NCBI GenBank assembly: GCA_035610835.1
Contig: CM069450.1
Span: 28,021,503-28,085,502, forward strand
Direction: 5' to 3'
DNA: 64,000 nt
Source of the DNA: Ophiura sarsii
Taxonomy: Eukaryota; Echinodermata; Ophiuroidea; Amphilepidida; Ophiuridae
Part shown: piece by piece, positions 1 to 13,400 of the stretch
Numbering within the stretch: position 1 is the first letter of the stretch
Layout: each line of letters begins with the position of its first letter
The notes under the pieces: generated by a model
Databases searched by the model: none
Seen by the model: the letters and a program-made list of their open reading frames with translations, nothing else
Told to the model about the DNA's origin: nothing
Position numbers and translations under genes: made by a program

Positions 1-1427
1 AGAAGGTTTGTCTCAGAAGCCCGCCCTCATTGGTATGTGAAATGAGCTACGGCACATAGGTCTATGCGCTGAGGCCTAAAAAAACTTTTTTATTTTTTAT
101 TTTGATTTCTTATGGATTATTTTTTGGGTGGGGGTGGGGGGGTTAAAAAGTGTTAAATAAAATCTCTGAAGCTTGGATTACCAAAACAAAACAAAACAAA
201 ACAATAAATCACATAGCTCATAGCCTATTCAAAAATTAGCTTATTTGCAAAATGTTTCTGAGACAAACTATCTTCTTTGTTTGGCCTCAGGCTGTGTATA
301 TTTTCTTCATTTTTGAACATTTATACAGTTATTGCCATTTTATTATTTGATGCAGATTTTCTAGTTCCTCATGATTTGTAACACTCTCTCAATTTATGGC
401 TTAAAACTGAATATTGAGCATGTTATCACTTTTCTTTTTTCTGAGTAAATAACCCACAAAATTGTACACAACTCTGAATGTCACACATGAAAATTCATTT
501 TTATTGATGTATTCTTCACAGTTTGTTTTTGAAATGGCCCATAAAATTATATGACCCCCACCCTAAAATGACCATCATAAAATCAGCTCCAAAAGAGAAA
601 TCTTTACCCTACCTATTTGAGGACTTTCCGATCATTTTTGAAATGTCTTATGTTTTTCTTTATATTTCGAAAATTTTCACCTTCTTAAATTTGATAAGGG
701 AAAGTGCTATGCATTGAAATTTATTAATAAGCATTACCTAAATTCTTTTGTGAGTTTATGCAGATACAGTGTTTACAAAATTAAATTCAATATCTATTTT
801 AGGGAAATTAAAAAAAGGCTGTTAGTAATTTAGTCTAGAAACATTTAATTGGTAAAAACGAAAAAAGAGAATTTTAAAACTTAATTCCTTTTATGATGAG
901 GAGCACCAAAGTTTGTTTTTTGTTAACTTTTCTTCTGCCAAAATAAGAAGTTGGGGTCGGGGATAAATTAGGCTCGGGTGGATTACACCAATACAATCAT
1001 TTATTTTTTTGCCTTGGAATGTATAAAATGTAAAAAGATGAATCCAACGGAACCAGGAACAACTTGGATGTCTAGTAGTCAACATCTATTACTGACATTG
1101 TGCTATAATTACAGTGGTGGACTTCTCTAGTTCATTATCTTATTTATAGTTCTTAACACTTTTGTTTTTTTATATTTTGTCCCTGATGAAGGGTTAAACA
1201 TCCACTTGAAACATCGGTCTTTATTGTTACCATATAACTTTGTTGTTTCATTGCACAGCAATTTTCATTGCTTATCCCAGTGCATTTCCGTGTGTTATTG
1301 TTTTTGTTATTTATCTGTTTTATCGCGTTATTCTCCCTTGTTATTACCCGTTTCCCCACACCCTGTTGGTATATCTTGCTTTTACTCTTAGCATTATTGG
1401 ACATGTATAAAATAATGAATAGCTTAC
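1..1427. other. RAD50 intron 11 sequence (incomplete)
   Basis: No coding exon is recognisable here on either strand. Bases 1170-1400 carry a dispersed retroelement-type 3' segment with the phrase CTGATGAAGGGTTAAACATC, which has an inverted relative at 63150-63260. The remainder is AT-rich and featureless. Confidence 0.5.
1170..1400 (+). repeat. Dispersed repeat, copy 1 (retroelement 3'-region type)
   Basis: The stretch around 1320-1385 (ending in CACACCCTGTTGGTATATC) recurs in inverted orientation at 63155-63255, and a looser relative with GTGCATTTCC lies at 12830-12890. 'Gatgaaggg...gaaacatcgg' phrases of this kind are common at the 3' ends of Penelope-like or LINE elements, but the element itself is not identified. 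Confidence 0.5.
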
Positions 1428-1488
1428 CTAATTCTGTGCAGTGTATAGACACCTCATCATCCTGAGCATCAATGTTTGTCAAGCGTTC
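1428..1488 (-). CDS. RAD50: RAD50 exon 11 (coiled coil, last exon seen)
   Basis: The 61-nt exon encodes [20 protein letters not shown] plus one base of the next codon. It has acceptor TTTAG and donor GTAAGC. The pattern (RL-x-NI-x8-I) fits the RLKEIE...IKAL stretch of RAD50, but identity is low. No further exon could be recognised between here and base 1. Confidence 0.72.
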
Positions 1489-4400
1489 CTAAACAACAAT
1501 CCACAAGAAATAATAGTGTTACACACCTGCCAACATTAAAAGTGACGGTCACAGCATAACACTGACAAAATGATCTTAAAATACAAGATTGTAAGGAAAA
1601 AAGTGTATACATATTGTGACCATTTCTCTCATTCTGATATAATTCCAGACAGGGAGGGAACCGAGTCGTCTTTTATTTGTATTTTTCAGGTTTCTTACAT
1701 GTATTTTTATCCATTCTAAAATTCCACGAATCGGAACGTTCAGATTTTCTGGTGTATTTTATTACAACTGAAACTGCTTAGTTATATGATGCAAGCGTAT
1801 AAATCAGGAAATTTTGCATATTTAAATGTTTCTTTTGGGTTTTTCTAAGCCTTTTAGAGTGAAATATTAAAATGGTTCCCTTAAAAGCTATATTTATAGC
1901 TTCATGACCCCCTGGAAAAACCCGAACAACCCCCATCCTAGTCTCCATTTCATCGATGCACTTACGGTAATAGGAATCAGCAGTTGTTTGATCTTGTCAA
2001 CAGAGTCCTTGGCAGCTGATAGCTGTGCCTTTTTATCCGTACAATCATCTTGTAACTGCAAATTGGCGAGAAATAAAATGTATGAGAAAATATTTGATAT
2101 GCAAAAAAAAAATGAAGGTAACCAAAAACAAAAAAACACCTGTTTTATACGGGTGAACGGACCTTCACAGGTTAGGTCAGTGTCAGTCTTTTTTTCTTCA
2201 AAATGACAAAAAATGACAACATTAATAACTATAAAAAAAATCTCAACATTTCTCCTTTTTAGTTTGAGATATTGCACGCTAAGAATGGATGATTATAACG
2301 TTACTATCCCAAATGCAAGGTCAAGATATGATTTTCATTTTTGCATTTTGCTTAGATAGACAAAGGTTCATAGTTTATAATTGATCACACTCTCAATAGA
2401 ATCATTCATGCATCTCACAACAAGATCCCTTTCATGAGATATTGATTGACTCTTGTATGTTTAATTTGCATTCTCCATTTGATTTTGATGATCATAATTG
2501 CAGCTTTGTCAAAACCTTGTATCTCTATCTGGCCCTTCAGCATGTATAATGTTATACTTCCTATGTATAACCTTAAGGCAGTTTGCTCTAACCATGTTAA
2601 AGGGAGAAAAAAAACACCACATGAATTAAACCTTGCAAGTACTCTTGCCACCGAAAATGTATAAAGCAACACTTTTATGCGTAACCGTTGGGCAGTTTTA
2701 CTTTATACATGTTCCAGGGCCAGAAATACATACACTGTTTTGACAGAACAGCAATGATATAGTACCTACCTGTTTTGCTTTATCTTTGTTCTGCTTCAGA
2801 TACTTGACTTCTACTTGGAATTCCTTGATATTGCTAGCCTGCAAAGACATTCAAAACTTGACATTCAGTACATTAATCTATACACACTCACTCTCAAGGA
2901 TCAGTTTTTTCTTTATTTAAACTTTCACTTAAAGGGGCATTGAGAGATACGTATGGGAGTGCGCCCTCAATAATCCTGGAAATCAGTTTCTGCATCAAAG
3001 TAATACTATACTAACTACCATCTGAAACAGTTTACCAACATTCGCCGTTTAGTTTCGATATCATCATATCGAAACTCAGGTGCTGAATTTCGGAAGTTAT
3101 GCATCGTTTTACTCACGGACTTTCGTAGCAAATCTCAACCCGGAAGTGCCGTTATTTGCTTATTTTGGCATGAAGGCGATGTCGGAATTGAATGACTTTT
3201 TGGATTTGGGCTATGTTGATGATTATCTTTACGTTATTTGCTCATTTAGTATATCGATACATCTCTCAATGCCCCTTTAAGGTGACGTAAAAGAAACCCT
3301 GATTTTCAGGCCCTACCGACCAATCTTTTTCGAATGTTCAAATGATTTTAAATTTGTTGTTGTTGAAAATTCGCCAACAATTCCTGGAATCTTTGACCCC
3401 TGACCCTGCCTGAAACTTCCGTTTGCCTGTAGAACAGGGTTGTTTTTGTTTTTTGTCCCCTAAAGGCATATTCTTAACCCCCTGGGGTCTACCTCTCTAT
3501 CTTACAGTTGGTTTATTACAAGATGTATGCATATGAATAGCCAATTCAAATGCAGCTAGTAAAATGTTTCACTCCCATCTTTATCAGGGATACAATTATT
3601 CTGACAATGTCTCTCATTGGTGCAATAAATGATGTATCTATCTTTTTGACCAATCAGCCGGTAGTTCTCAGGGGGTTAAATTAATGACATGGTTGAATTG
3701 ATAACTACATTGGCTTGATTTGGTGTGTTTTACTTGATTTTTATATTAATAATAAAATAATAATAATAATTAGTATTTATATAGCGCCTTTTCAAAGTGA
3801 TCAAAGCGCTGTAATTTCGCTGCTGGTGAATCATCAGAATCAGGTCGCATCAACTAGGGTGCTGCCAATTTCTAGCGCAAACCTATCCGCACTTAGATTG
3901 TAACATCCACCATTTTTCAATGCAGCTCCCCAAAATGATAACCGAAACAACTAATCACAGATTTTGAAAGCAGGAGGAAACCGGAGATCCCGGAGAAAAC
4001 CTACGAGAGCGTGTATGGATCGTGATAAACCAAATGCACATAAAGCCCGACCGAGCACAGATTTTGAACCCGGGATTCATTGGTGCAAAGCGAGGGTATC
4101 TACCGCTGCGCCAACACGCTCTCCATATTGACTAGGTCATAATAAGAGCGTTTAGGTGATGGGCGCTATAACCTAGAGATTAGCGTTAAATTCGCTAATC
4201 TCGTTAAACTCTCGGTTAACAGCTGTGTGAATCGTGTCATGGTTAACTAAATTCAAGTCTTAAGCTGGAATTGTAACCCCTAAAAAAATCTAGCGATTAA
4301 CTAGTCCTGAAGCACCAACCTAGAGTTAGCCAAGAGCATGTCTACCGTGTGTGAATTCTTCAACTATGTTATTACCGCAAGTGAGATTAGCAGAGGGTCA

Positions 4401-7400
4401 ACGGATTATTCCGCAATCACCATGAGAAATGCATTGCAATAAGTACGTTACAAACGTAACTACATGTAGTATTGGCTCAGTAATTCTTGAGATATACTTT
4501 GAAAATTGGGAAAGGTTTCTGAAAAATCTGTTTTGCATATGGTAAAACTAATAGGCATGTGGAAAGTGTTTTAACACATTAAAAGTGTGTTAAAACACAT
4601 CAAGTGGAGCACCAGTAAAATTACCAAATTCAATTAATCTCCGTCCACCAGTTTTGCCCCTGATTGGTCGAATCAATGATAGTCAAAATCAATGATAAAA
4701 TCGGCCAAATCAAAAATTAGTCAAATAAACTTCTATTTGGTCAAATAAACAATAGACCTATTTGAAATTGATTTCAATTCTTTTAAAAACATTTTCAACC
4801 CTGCCAATAACTTGTCTAATCAGGGTTGTCACTAAGGCGGTCGGGAGGAGCCGGCACTCGCGATTGCCGACCGGTGCTCTTAAAAAAAGGGTAAAAAAAA
4901 CGGCACTACATTTTTTTCTTCATTAAACTGCCTCATAAAACAAGAAATTATGTGGCAAGAACCCTCAAAGTGCATTAATAACCCCTAAAAAACCATTAAG
5001 AAGGCCTATAGACCCCATGCCATGATCCACTGCACTTCGTTTGCAACACTTATTCCGTTCGCCGTCAGTAAAATTAACCTCCACTAAATGTTGGCTAGTG
5101 ACAACACTGTGTCTAATAATAAGACAATCAGCTTACCAGTTCTTTTCTGGTCTTTCCCATGGTATCAAGCGCCTTGATGTACCTGTAAGACAAACGGTAC
5201 AAAATGTTGATGGGTTTAGTGCAACAAAGTCCTATCTGCAATGGCTGCCATTTGTTAGATTGGGTTTGTGGGCATATTTGAAAGTACCCTGCTTATAAGA
5301 CTACCACACATGATGACATCTGGCACCTAATTGCAGATAGAGCCATGTTGCACTTAACCCTTGATATATCTGCTATAGCTGCCCTGTGTTACTTTTAGTT
5401 TATATCAAGGGATCTGCTATAGATTACCACACATGATGACATCTGGCTAGTGCACATAGACTATAGATCCTTGTTCCACTAAACTACATAAAATTCAACG
5501 GGTTTGCTGTCGGACCAGTTTGTTAACTGTCTGTCCTGATGGAACTAGACTCAAGCAAAATGCCCAGCCAGGTTTTAAACTGCCAAGCCTATCACACACT
5601 CAGACAGGTCAATTTGTGATGGGGAAATGCTGCTTTCTTTCCAATAAATAATTTGTAGAACAATTTATGTCTGTGTCAATGAACAATGTTGGTTAAATAA
5701 ATGGAAGTTGATTCAGAATTCAACAACTCCCCCATACCTTAGTACAGTAACAAAGCGTTGTTGATTTGAGATAAACCCACACTTCATATGCAAATTAATA
5801 GGATGGCGAACCTTATTTGGAAACCATGCATCGATGCAAAATTGTAAACAAACAACAAATGTTCGCAAAATGTGTTCATTCTTTCGCCCGTTTTTTTGGC
5901 GTATAAATGCATTTCGCCATGCGATCCTTAAAGTTAGCAAACAGCTTTATAATTATATACCAAAATGTAGCTATATCCCTGAGGAAAATATTTTTGGCGA
6001 GGGCCATATGTCACGGACCATTCCTAAAGCCACAATTTTAGCCGAAACGGTCGCTACCCAGCACAAGAGAATCGCTGTTTTGTATCATCGCGCGGTGAAA
6101 TGACAACCCTCAGATCTATTTGGACCATACCACTATTGAAATGGAGGGGTGTGTCTAATTTGATTCAAATATTCTGTAAACATATATCAAAATGTGTTAT
6201 GTAAATTAAACGCATTCTTGATTTAATTTTTCTCTGAATGTTAAGGTGGTGTGTGAATAAAATGCTATTTACAAAATATTTTAAATTCCACAATTACTTG
6301 CGCAATAATTTGTCTTCTCTAATGTTTACCTTTTGTAACCCATCCCATTCAGAAGTTCCCTCGCCCATTTACAGGGAACGGACGATGTCCAAATAAGGGC
6401 CTAATTATAATAAAACGTAAACATTTTGTTCCATTTTTTAAAGAGCAGCTATTTTTTTATGTCAAATTAAGCCTATTAAACCACGTTTTTTACTTGTTTT
6501 CATCAATTTTCCAAAACGCTATTCACATATGAATGATGTAAATATGTTTGGTCGTTGTTGAACGGGGTTCAAAAAGGTCTTCGTCGTTGTTTATCTTGAA
6601 TCGACAACGGTAAGACGGGTTTATTTTGCTCGGGCTGCCCTCGCAAAATAAACCCGTCTTACCGTTGTCGATTCAAGATAAACAACTCCGAAACCTTATT
6701 GAACCCCTAATAATGGCGTTGATCCGTTGTTTTGTTAACAGTCAAAATCTTTACATTTCTCTTGGAAACACCCCTTTTGTTGTTTCTTGGTTCCAAAATG
6801 AAACTTTTTGAGTCTTGACTGTAAACTCAAACTAAAAAATGAAGCACAAGCATTATCCTTTATCATAAGAATAAAAGTTTGTCTCAGAAGACTGTGTGCG
6901 TAGCTTTTACATTTTGAATTTCAGCGCATAATTTTCCCCCGCCCATTTTTTTCAGTCACATAGGTTTTGTTTTTATGAGCCAAGTTATTATTATTAAGTT
7001 GTGGCTGCATGGAATTTAAAAAAAACACCTAACCCACTTGAGAACTAAAAATACTACTTCTAAGCCTATCTCTAAGTGCATGTGCGGCTGGTTTAAATTG
7101 ATGTAATCAACCGAGCCTATATAGTGAGCACGGTATACTGCGCGAACGAGTTACTGAGGGTCGTGTCTTAGTGGGTGGGACGACGGGCCAACGTGCGGAG
7201 GGTCTCCAGATCGATAACCGGGGAAAAACCCTGTTAGGGGAATACTTACTTAACTTTAATGTTATATTTAATGTCATAGACTACCTTTATTATTTGCTCA
7301 TGCAAAACATTGAGTGGAAATGAAAAAAATGTTAGGAGAAAACATACCTGGTTGCTGCAAATATTTCATCAAATTTGATTTTCAAAGCTCTTCCTTCACC

Positions 7401-10400
7401 CAGTGGCCTGAAATTTGAAACAGAACATTCTGAATGAGTAAACAAACAGAAAAACAGGTGAACACAGGGTGATTTTGATTAAACAAAATCTAGGATACAT
7501 TTTTTGTGAGTGAAGTGGCTTCTGATTCAGAGACACTATGGTGAGCCACAAGGTATTTTGTATATACCAGGAGTCATCAATTTGTTGCTGTTCTGACATA
7601 CCGGCAAACACAAAACTAGAAATGGCTTCATTTTAATATATAATTATGCGTGTTACGGGTGTACAAATATCATCAGTTGAGCAAACATACAGTATATTCA
7701 TAGATGGGGCCCTGGTACAAATCTCAGTACAATCACACTGCATGTGTGTCTTGTTCAATACGAATGGAGCCTGTGTAATTCCTGCTGAACTACTGCACTC
7801 TAGAAATGCAAATTGATATAATCAGAGAACATCATTATCCGAATATTTGGGGGAATGATTTCAGTGAGGCCCTCAAAAGTGTAAGAACAGTTTGTTCTTA
7901 GATTGTAGGTTTAGTCTACCAACATAAAGTGCTCAACAAAAGAAAGCCGTACACTTTGTTTTGGTCATTTAAAGTAACTTTCGATTATTTTTTTACCAAC
8001 CATGCTAGATAGACATATGGATGAATCTTTTCGGCACATTTTGATAACAAACATAACACCTAACGACAAATATAAACCATGATTAAAACCATTTATAGAA
8101 AATTAGTCACTTTTCATAAGTCACATTTTCAATACACTACGCGGAAGAAAACACCAATTGTTAACAAGCACTATTAGCCGTATCAGTCCCGTGTTGATCG
8201 CTGCGCATTTCCCTCAATGCGCGGGCTAATTCAAATTCAAAGTGTCATGCATGGGTGAGGGATTTGAATGTCAAGGGATTTTTATGGAAAGGAGAAATGG
8301 CTGCACTGTGTGATCGATTGCCCGCTGGTCAATCCTATGTAACAGTGTCACACACAGAGTGAACCTCACACACATACATTTTCCTCCCGCGTAGTGTATT
8401 GAAAATGTGACTTTTGAAAAAGTGACTTTCTTTAAATGGCGCTAATCATAGTTTAACGTTGTTGCTAGGTGTTATGTTTGGTAAAATTGGTATCAATATG
8501 TGCCTAAAAGATTCATCCAAATGTCTAGCTCGCCTGTTTGGTAAAAAAAATAATCGAAAGTTACTTTAAATGACCTAAACAAAGTGTACGACTTTCTTTT
8601 GTTGAGCACTTTAGATAAAACATTCATGCTAATGAACTTTCTTTCATGCAAAGTTATTTAGACTTAAGACCCCAGAACCATGATTTTTCAAAAAAATTAC
8701 AAAGGCCTTGTCCTCTTCAGGTTATATCAACCAATCACCCAATATCATGCTGGTAATGGTGATTTCACATTGTTTATCAACAAAAAAGGGAAACAAAGTT
8801 CCCTCATCCTCCTTTTTTCCAAAAGTTAAGACGAGAAACTAGTTATTATTTTTATTTGGCCTTATCCTGTTTCATGTTATTTGTACAAGGATAATTTATT
8901 AGCAACTTCTTACCAATTAGAATCTTCCTGATGGCAGAATATGACATTGATCAATACCGCCTTGGAGACTCCCAGTGAGGCTACCATCTGAAAGGACATT
9001 AGAAGAATTATATCAATTTAGGGAAGTGTCAACCCAAAATATATGAAATTGATCAAGTACTGTAAATTTTAAACTAATAATGTAATGTACATAAAAGTAT
9101 ACAATTTTTCAAATGAAATGAGTCAGAGAATCCATTTTTGGTATTAAATTTCACCAAAAATAGTGATTTCTACATTTTTGCCCCAAAATACTTTTTGGGC
9201 GCCAACATTTTTCAGACAACCTAACAAAATCAGTTTTTGATTTAAAATTTCAAAATTTCACCAAAATCATCTTAAGTCAATTATCTAGGAAGCACCTTTT
9301 TTTGGGGGGGGGGGGGGCTTACATTTTTTTAGTTTTGAAAATATTGACCAAAAAGTGCCCAAAAATGTATTTTATCTAAAAATTCACATTTTTGGCACTT
9401 TTTGTCAATATTTTCAAGGTGTCCCAACATTGATCAAGGTATGTGGGGAAGGGAAAATTGTTGTCTTAGATGTCCTATTCAGAGTTTAAGAAAATAAACA
9501 TCATTTAAACATCAACAAAAATAAATTCTGCACATAATGTTCAAAATGTGTAAAGCGTCCCAAGGACTTTTTCCAAGATTGTAGGTACGAGTCCACATAG
9601 CTATCCTTTTCTATAGTAGTGGGAACACGGACTAAGACCTTGGCTCTCTTCTTACAAGCAGGGGTAGCATAAAGGGCCAAATGTCAGGGGTCTTTTCTCT
9701 TTTTTTGGGGGGGGGGGGGTTGGGGTGAAAAATACTTTTATCATATAAAGACCGTAGGCTACAGGTCCAAGAGTTGGGAGTCTGATTTGACCCCCGAGCT
9801 GACCTCCGAGCTTTCAAAAAGTCCCCATATGAGGGGTGAACATTGGTGAAAATTTTGATTTGGGGGGGGGGGGGGGGGGGGGGGGTCATTCACATTCTTT
9901 GCACAAACTGTCTACTCACCTCTCGATCAATTTCAGCACATTTAGAACTCAGACTTGTTTTCTGAAATAAATGACAAATATATCCATATGATTATTATTA
10001 TTTTGTTGTTATAACCTTAGTAAAGACCAAGAACATACTTTCTCAATATTAAGTTGCTGGTCTTGCTTGCCAGGTCTCTGATAGCGCAAATCTCTTTTAC
10101 ATTTCCAACAAGTGAGGGCACATTTAGAGTTTAATCAGAAGTTGGGGTACAAGTAAAGAATACATTGGTGAAAACTGTTAATGTGAAAAGAGAACACAGT
10201 TGTATACAAAATGTCATTATGTTAAAGACAAAAACCAAACAAACACAACAACCCCCCCCCAAAAAAAACACCAGATACACAAACAAATATGATATTTGAA
10301 ACCTACCTAGTCAATCAATTTCATACCAAAATATTACATATGTGCCGATGTGAATCAGCTTTAGGGACATGAAAGATAACAAGGAGCAGTCAAAAGTAAA

Positions 10401-13400
10401 GGGAGACCTCCATAGAATAGCTGCGTACCTAGTGCGGACCAATTAAATTAACCGTTTTATGAGAACGCGCGTGCTAAGGGCAGGTTACTAATGCCCGAAA
10501 GAAAGTACTGCGCCAAAGTGTTCGATTGTTTCGCTCATTGACCAACCGATCAAATTAAAGCCTCAAGCCCCTAAACTGAATATTCAATGAGTTATGAAGA
10601 AATATGATTAAAGGTTATTTCTGATTGGTTGAATGATACAAATATTAATTAGGGGATGACCCGACTTGGACTGTTTCAATAATTAATAAGGGGTGGACAA
10701 AATAATAAACAGAAAACTTATTAATTATTAGCGCAGTTATATCAAATCAACGATTTGCATAAATATGCATCTTTTTCAGTAATGAATGAGAATAATGACT
10801 GCTAATATAAACAGCTGTTTCTGTGAAATTTTATTTTAAATCCTCGGTTGTTGCTATGGTTGTTCGGAATTGTCCCGAAGGGGCGTATCCTCAGATCATA
10901 ACAGCAACCTCTGATTTCAAAACAAATTCAAGAAAACAGTTGTTACGCAGTCATTATTCTCTAAATAATATAAGTTGATTTTTTGTGGTTGAAAATCCAG
11001 CAAAATGTCATGATTTTTTGGAACACCAAAACCAACACCGATCAACCCTACCTAAGGTGTTTGCCTGTAGAACAGTTTTGTCCTGTTGCCTTATATTAGG
11101 GACATTAAGGGTACACCACACTAAATGGAGTATCCCCTTCCCTTTAAGGACGGTGTTTAAAACTAGAATCGGAAAGTATGCATGGCAAAATCCTCAATTT
11201 AAAAGACTTGACAGTAATAAAATTGCGTAAATGCCTAGGATTTTTGATTAATTATGATTAATGGGACATCACCTACATGCACCTTGACTATAAAATGTGA
11301 ATATCATCTAGGTAAATTTTGAGAGATCTTTCAAATTTTTGCTTTTTACTGGAAACATAGGCGATTACGGTGACATTTCCAAGCTCGTCAGAGATGTAGT
11401 CGACTCCATAGGCGTATTTTGGAAAATCTAGCTGGGTAACCTACCTATTTTCTGCACCTTTAGGTGAGAATGAGTGATCATCTTAAAGAAAAAATCACTC
11501 TACAAGGTCCAATTTGCAATTTAGTAGTCTAAAACAGAGTTTTATATCCATATTTGTGTGCATATCCCTATGGAGCTTTAATTAGGAATGTGACACAGGG
11601 CTTTAAAGATGACAAGGAACAGATGAGAGTAAAGGGAGAATAGAGCTAAGTTGAGCAACCTAAAAATACTTGAGATGCTTACCTCGCCGTAGTCATTAAT
11701 TCGACTTATGACCCCTTCCAGCGTCTTAGTTGTGATACTTTTCAACTGAAAATAAATACATGAGGAAAAGATAGTATAAGAAAGAAGGTAATGGACATGG
11801 TACAAAATATCATGATTTAGTGTGGTGTACCCTAATACGAGTATCGTATCTATGTACACTGGCGGCCAGATTATTGGCCGCTAACATGTGCGCACTGTTT
11901 ACAAGATTTGGAGGATTCCCCATCGAATGTCCTTTGACCCGGAGAGTGGACTGTGGACTACGGGCTGCACATAGCTTCGTCTTGAAGATATCAAGCATAA
12001 TGTTAACATCCCTCATCAACGTAAGGAGAAATGATATTGTCAATAATCAATGCCTCAGGAAAGGAGGGGGTAAATTTAGGACTAAGAGTAGTCCTAACTT
12101 TACCTACTCTGGAAGATAAACTGTGACTTACAAGTGAAAAGTGTGTTTTGTCAGTTGGAAACTCTAAGTGGATGTGAAGGTGTTTCATTTTTAGCCCAGG
12201 TAAGGGCTTTCATCCAAAGAAGGGCTCTTATTAAATATTAAGAACTATAGATCCCTTTTTGACGTTGACAACAAAGCAAAGGTTTTAAAAAAATACGATC
12301 CAAGTGATCGCATGGAGTCAGTCATGTATTGTAAGCGACTTTTGTTTACATTTGCAAAAATGGTAAACTCACACAGAAAGCCCGGCATTTTGTGTAAAGA
12401 TGATTAAAGGAGCATGTCGAGGAATTCTGTGTGAATTTTGTTTGTGTGATGATTCGATTCCTGTAGAGGTGAGACCAAAACCTCACTGAAGAAGCGCTTC
12501 TATGGACACAGATCGACGGTCAACACCAACAAGCCACCTGTCGGACACCACTTTAACCTTCCCAACCACACTATGTCTGATATGATCTTACAGGCCATTG
12601 AATCTTTAGGTAGCTATGGATGAAGCGTCTTCTCACTATTAAGCCCCATGGCCTAAACATCCAGGAAGGGAACGATTAGACTCACCCCCCCCCCCCCATC
12701 CTCCATTTGTATCTGATTATCACTTGTATTTTTTACCCATTTGTTTTTCTCCACTTTTGCTTCACTTTATTTTTCAATTTGTTACTTCTTGTTATGTGTG
12801 ATACTTTGTTTTCATTTTCAACATTGTCTCCTATGCACAGTAATTTCCATTACTCATTCCAGTGCATTTCCATTATTTGTTACCATAGGCCTAGACCTAC
12901 CCCCACTTTGTTTTATCTTGTTTTCTCATGCATTCCCTCAGTCCTTTTACATTTCCATCCATTTTTATTATTTATTTGTAGTCATCAATCACCATTATGG
13001 ATTTTACTCACCATTTTTTATCCCTTTTGCCTTTTACTCTTAAATCTCCCCTTTGTCTATGTCATCCTTTTGTTACATTATCCACTTTATCAATCAGCTG
13101 TCAAGTTTGATATACCTTCCCCTGTTCATCCATCTGTCACTTTGACCCTCACTGTGTTACATTATCTCTTGTCACTTCCTGCCCATTTGGTTGGTTCGGT
13201 CCTGTCATGACTGACAGCTCGTGACCTTACAGATACTACGCCACAAATAATGATTTTCAGCAAAGGAGTAACAATCACGGAGAGGGTGTCCAGTAATCAA
13301 TTTTATTTGGTCAATCCACCGGGAACGAGGTCTGCCTCTCTTGCGCTTCCCTTCAATCATGCCTTGCATGATCATCTTCTCTAGGTTGTTACCCTTGCGA

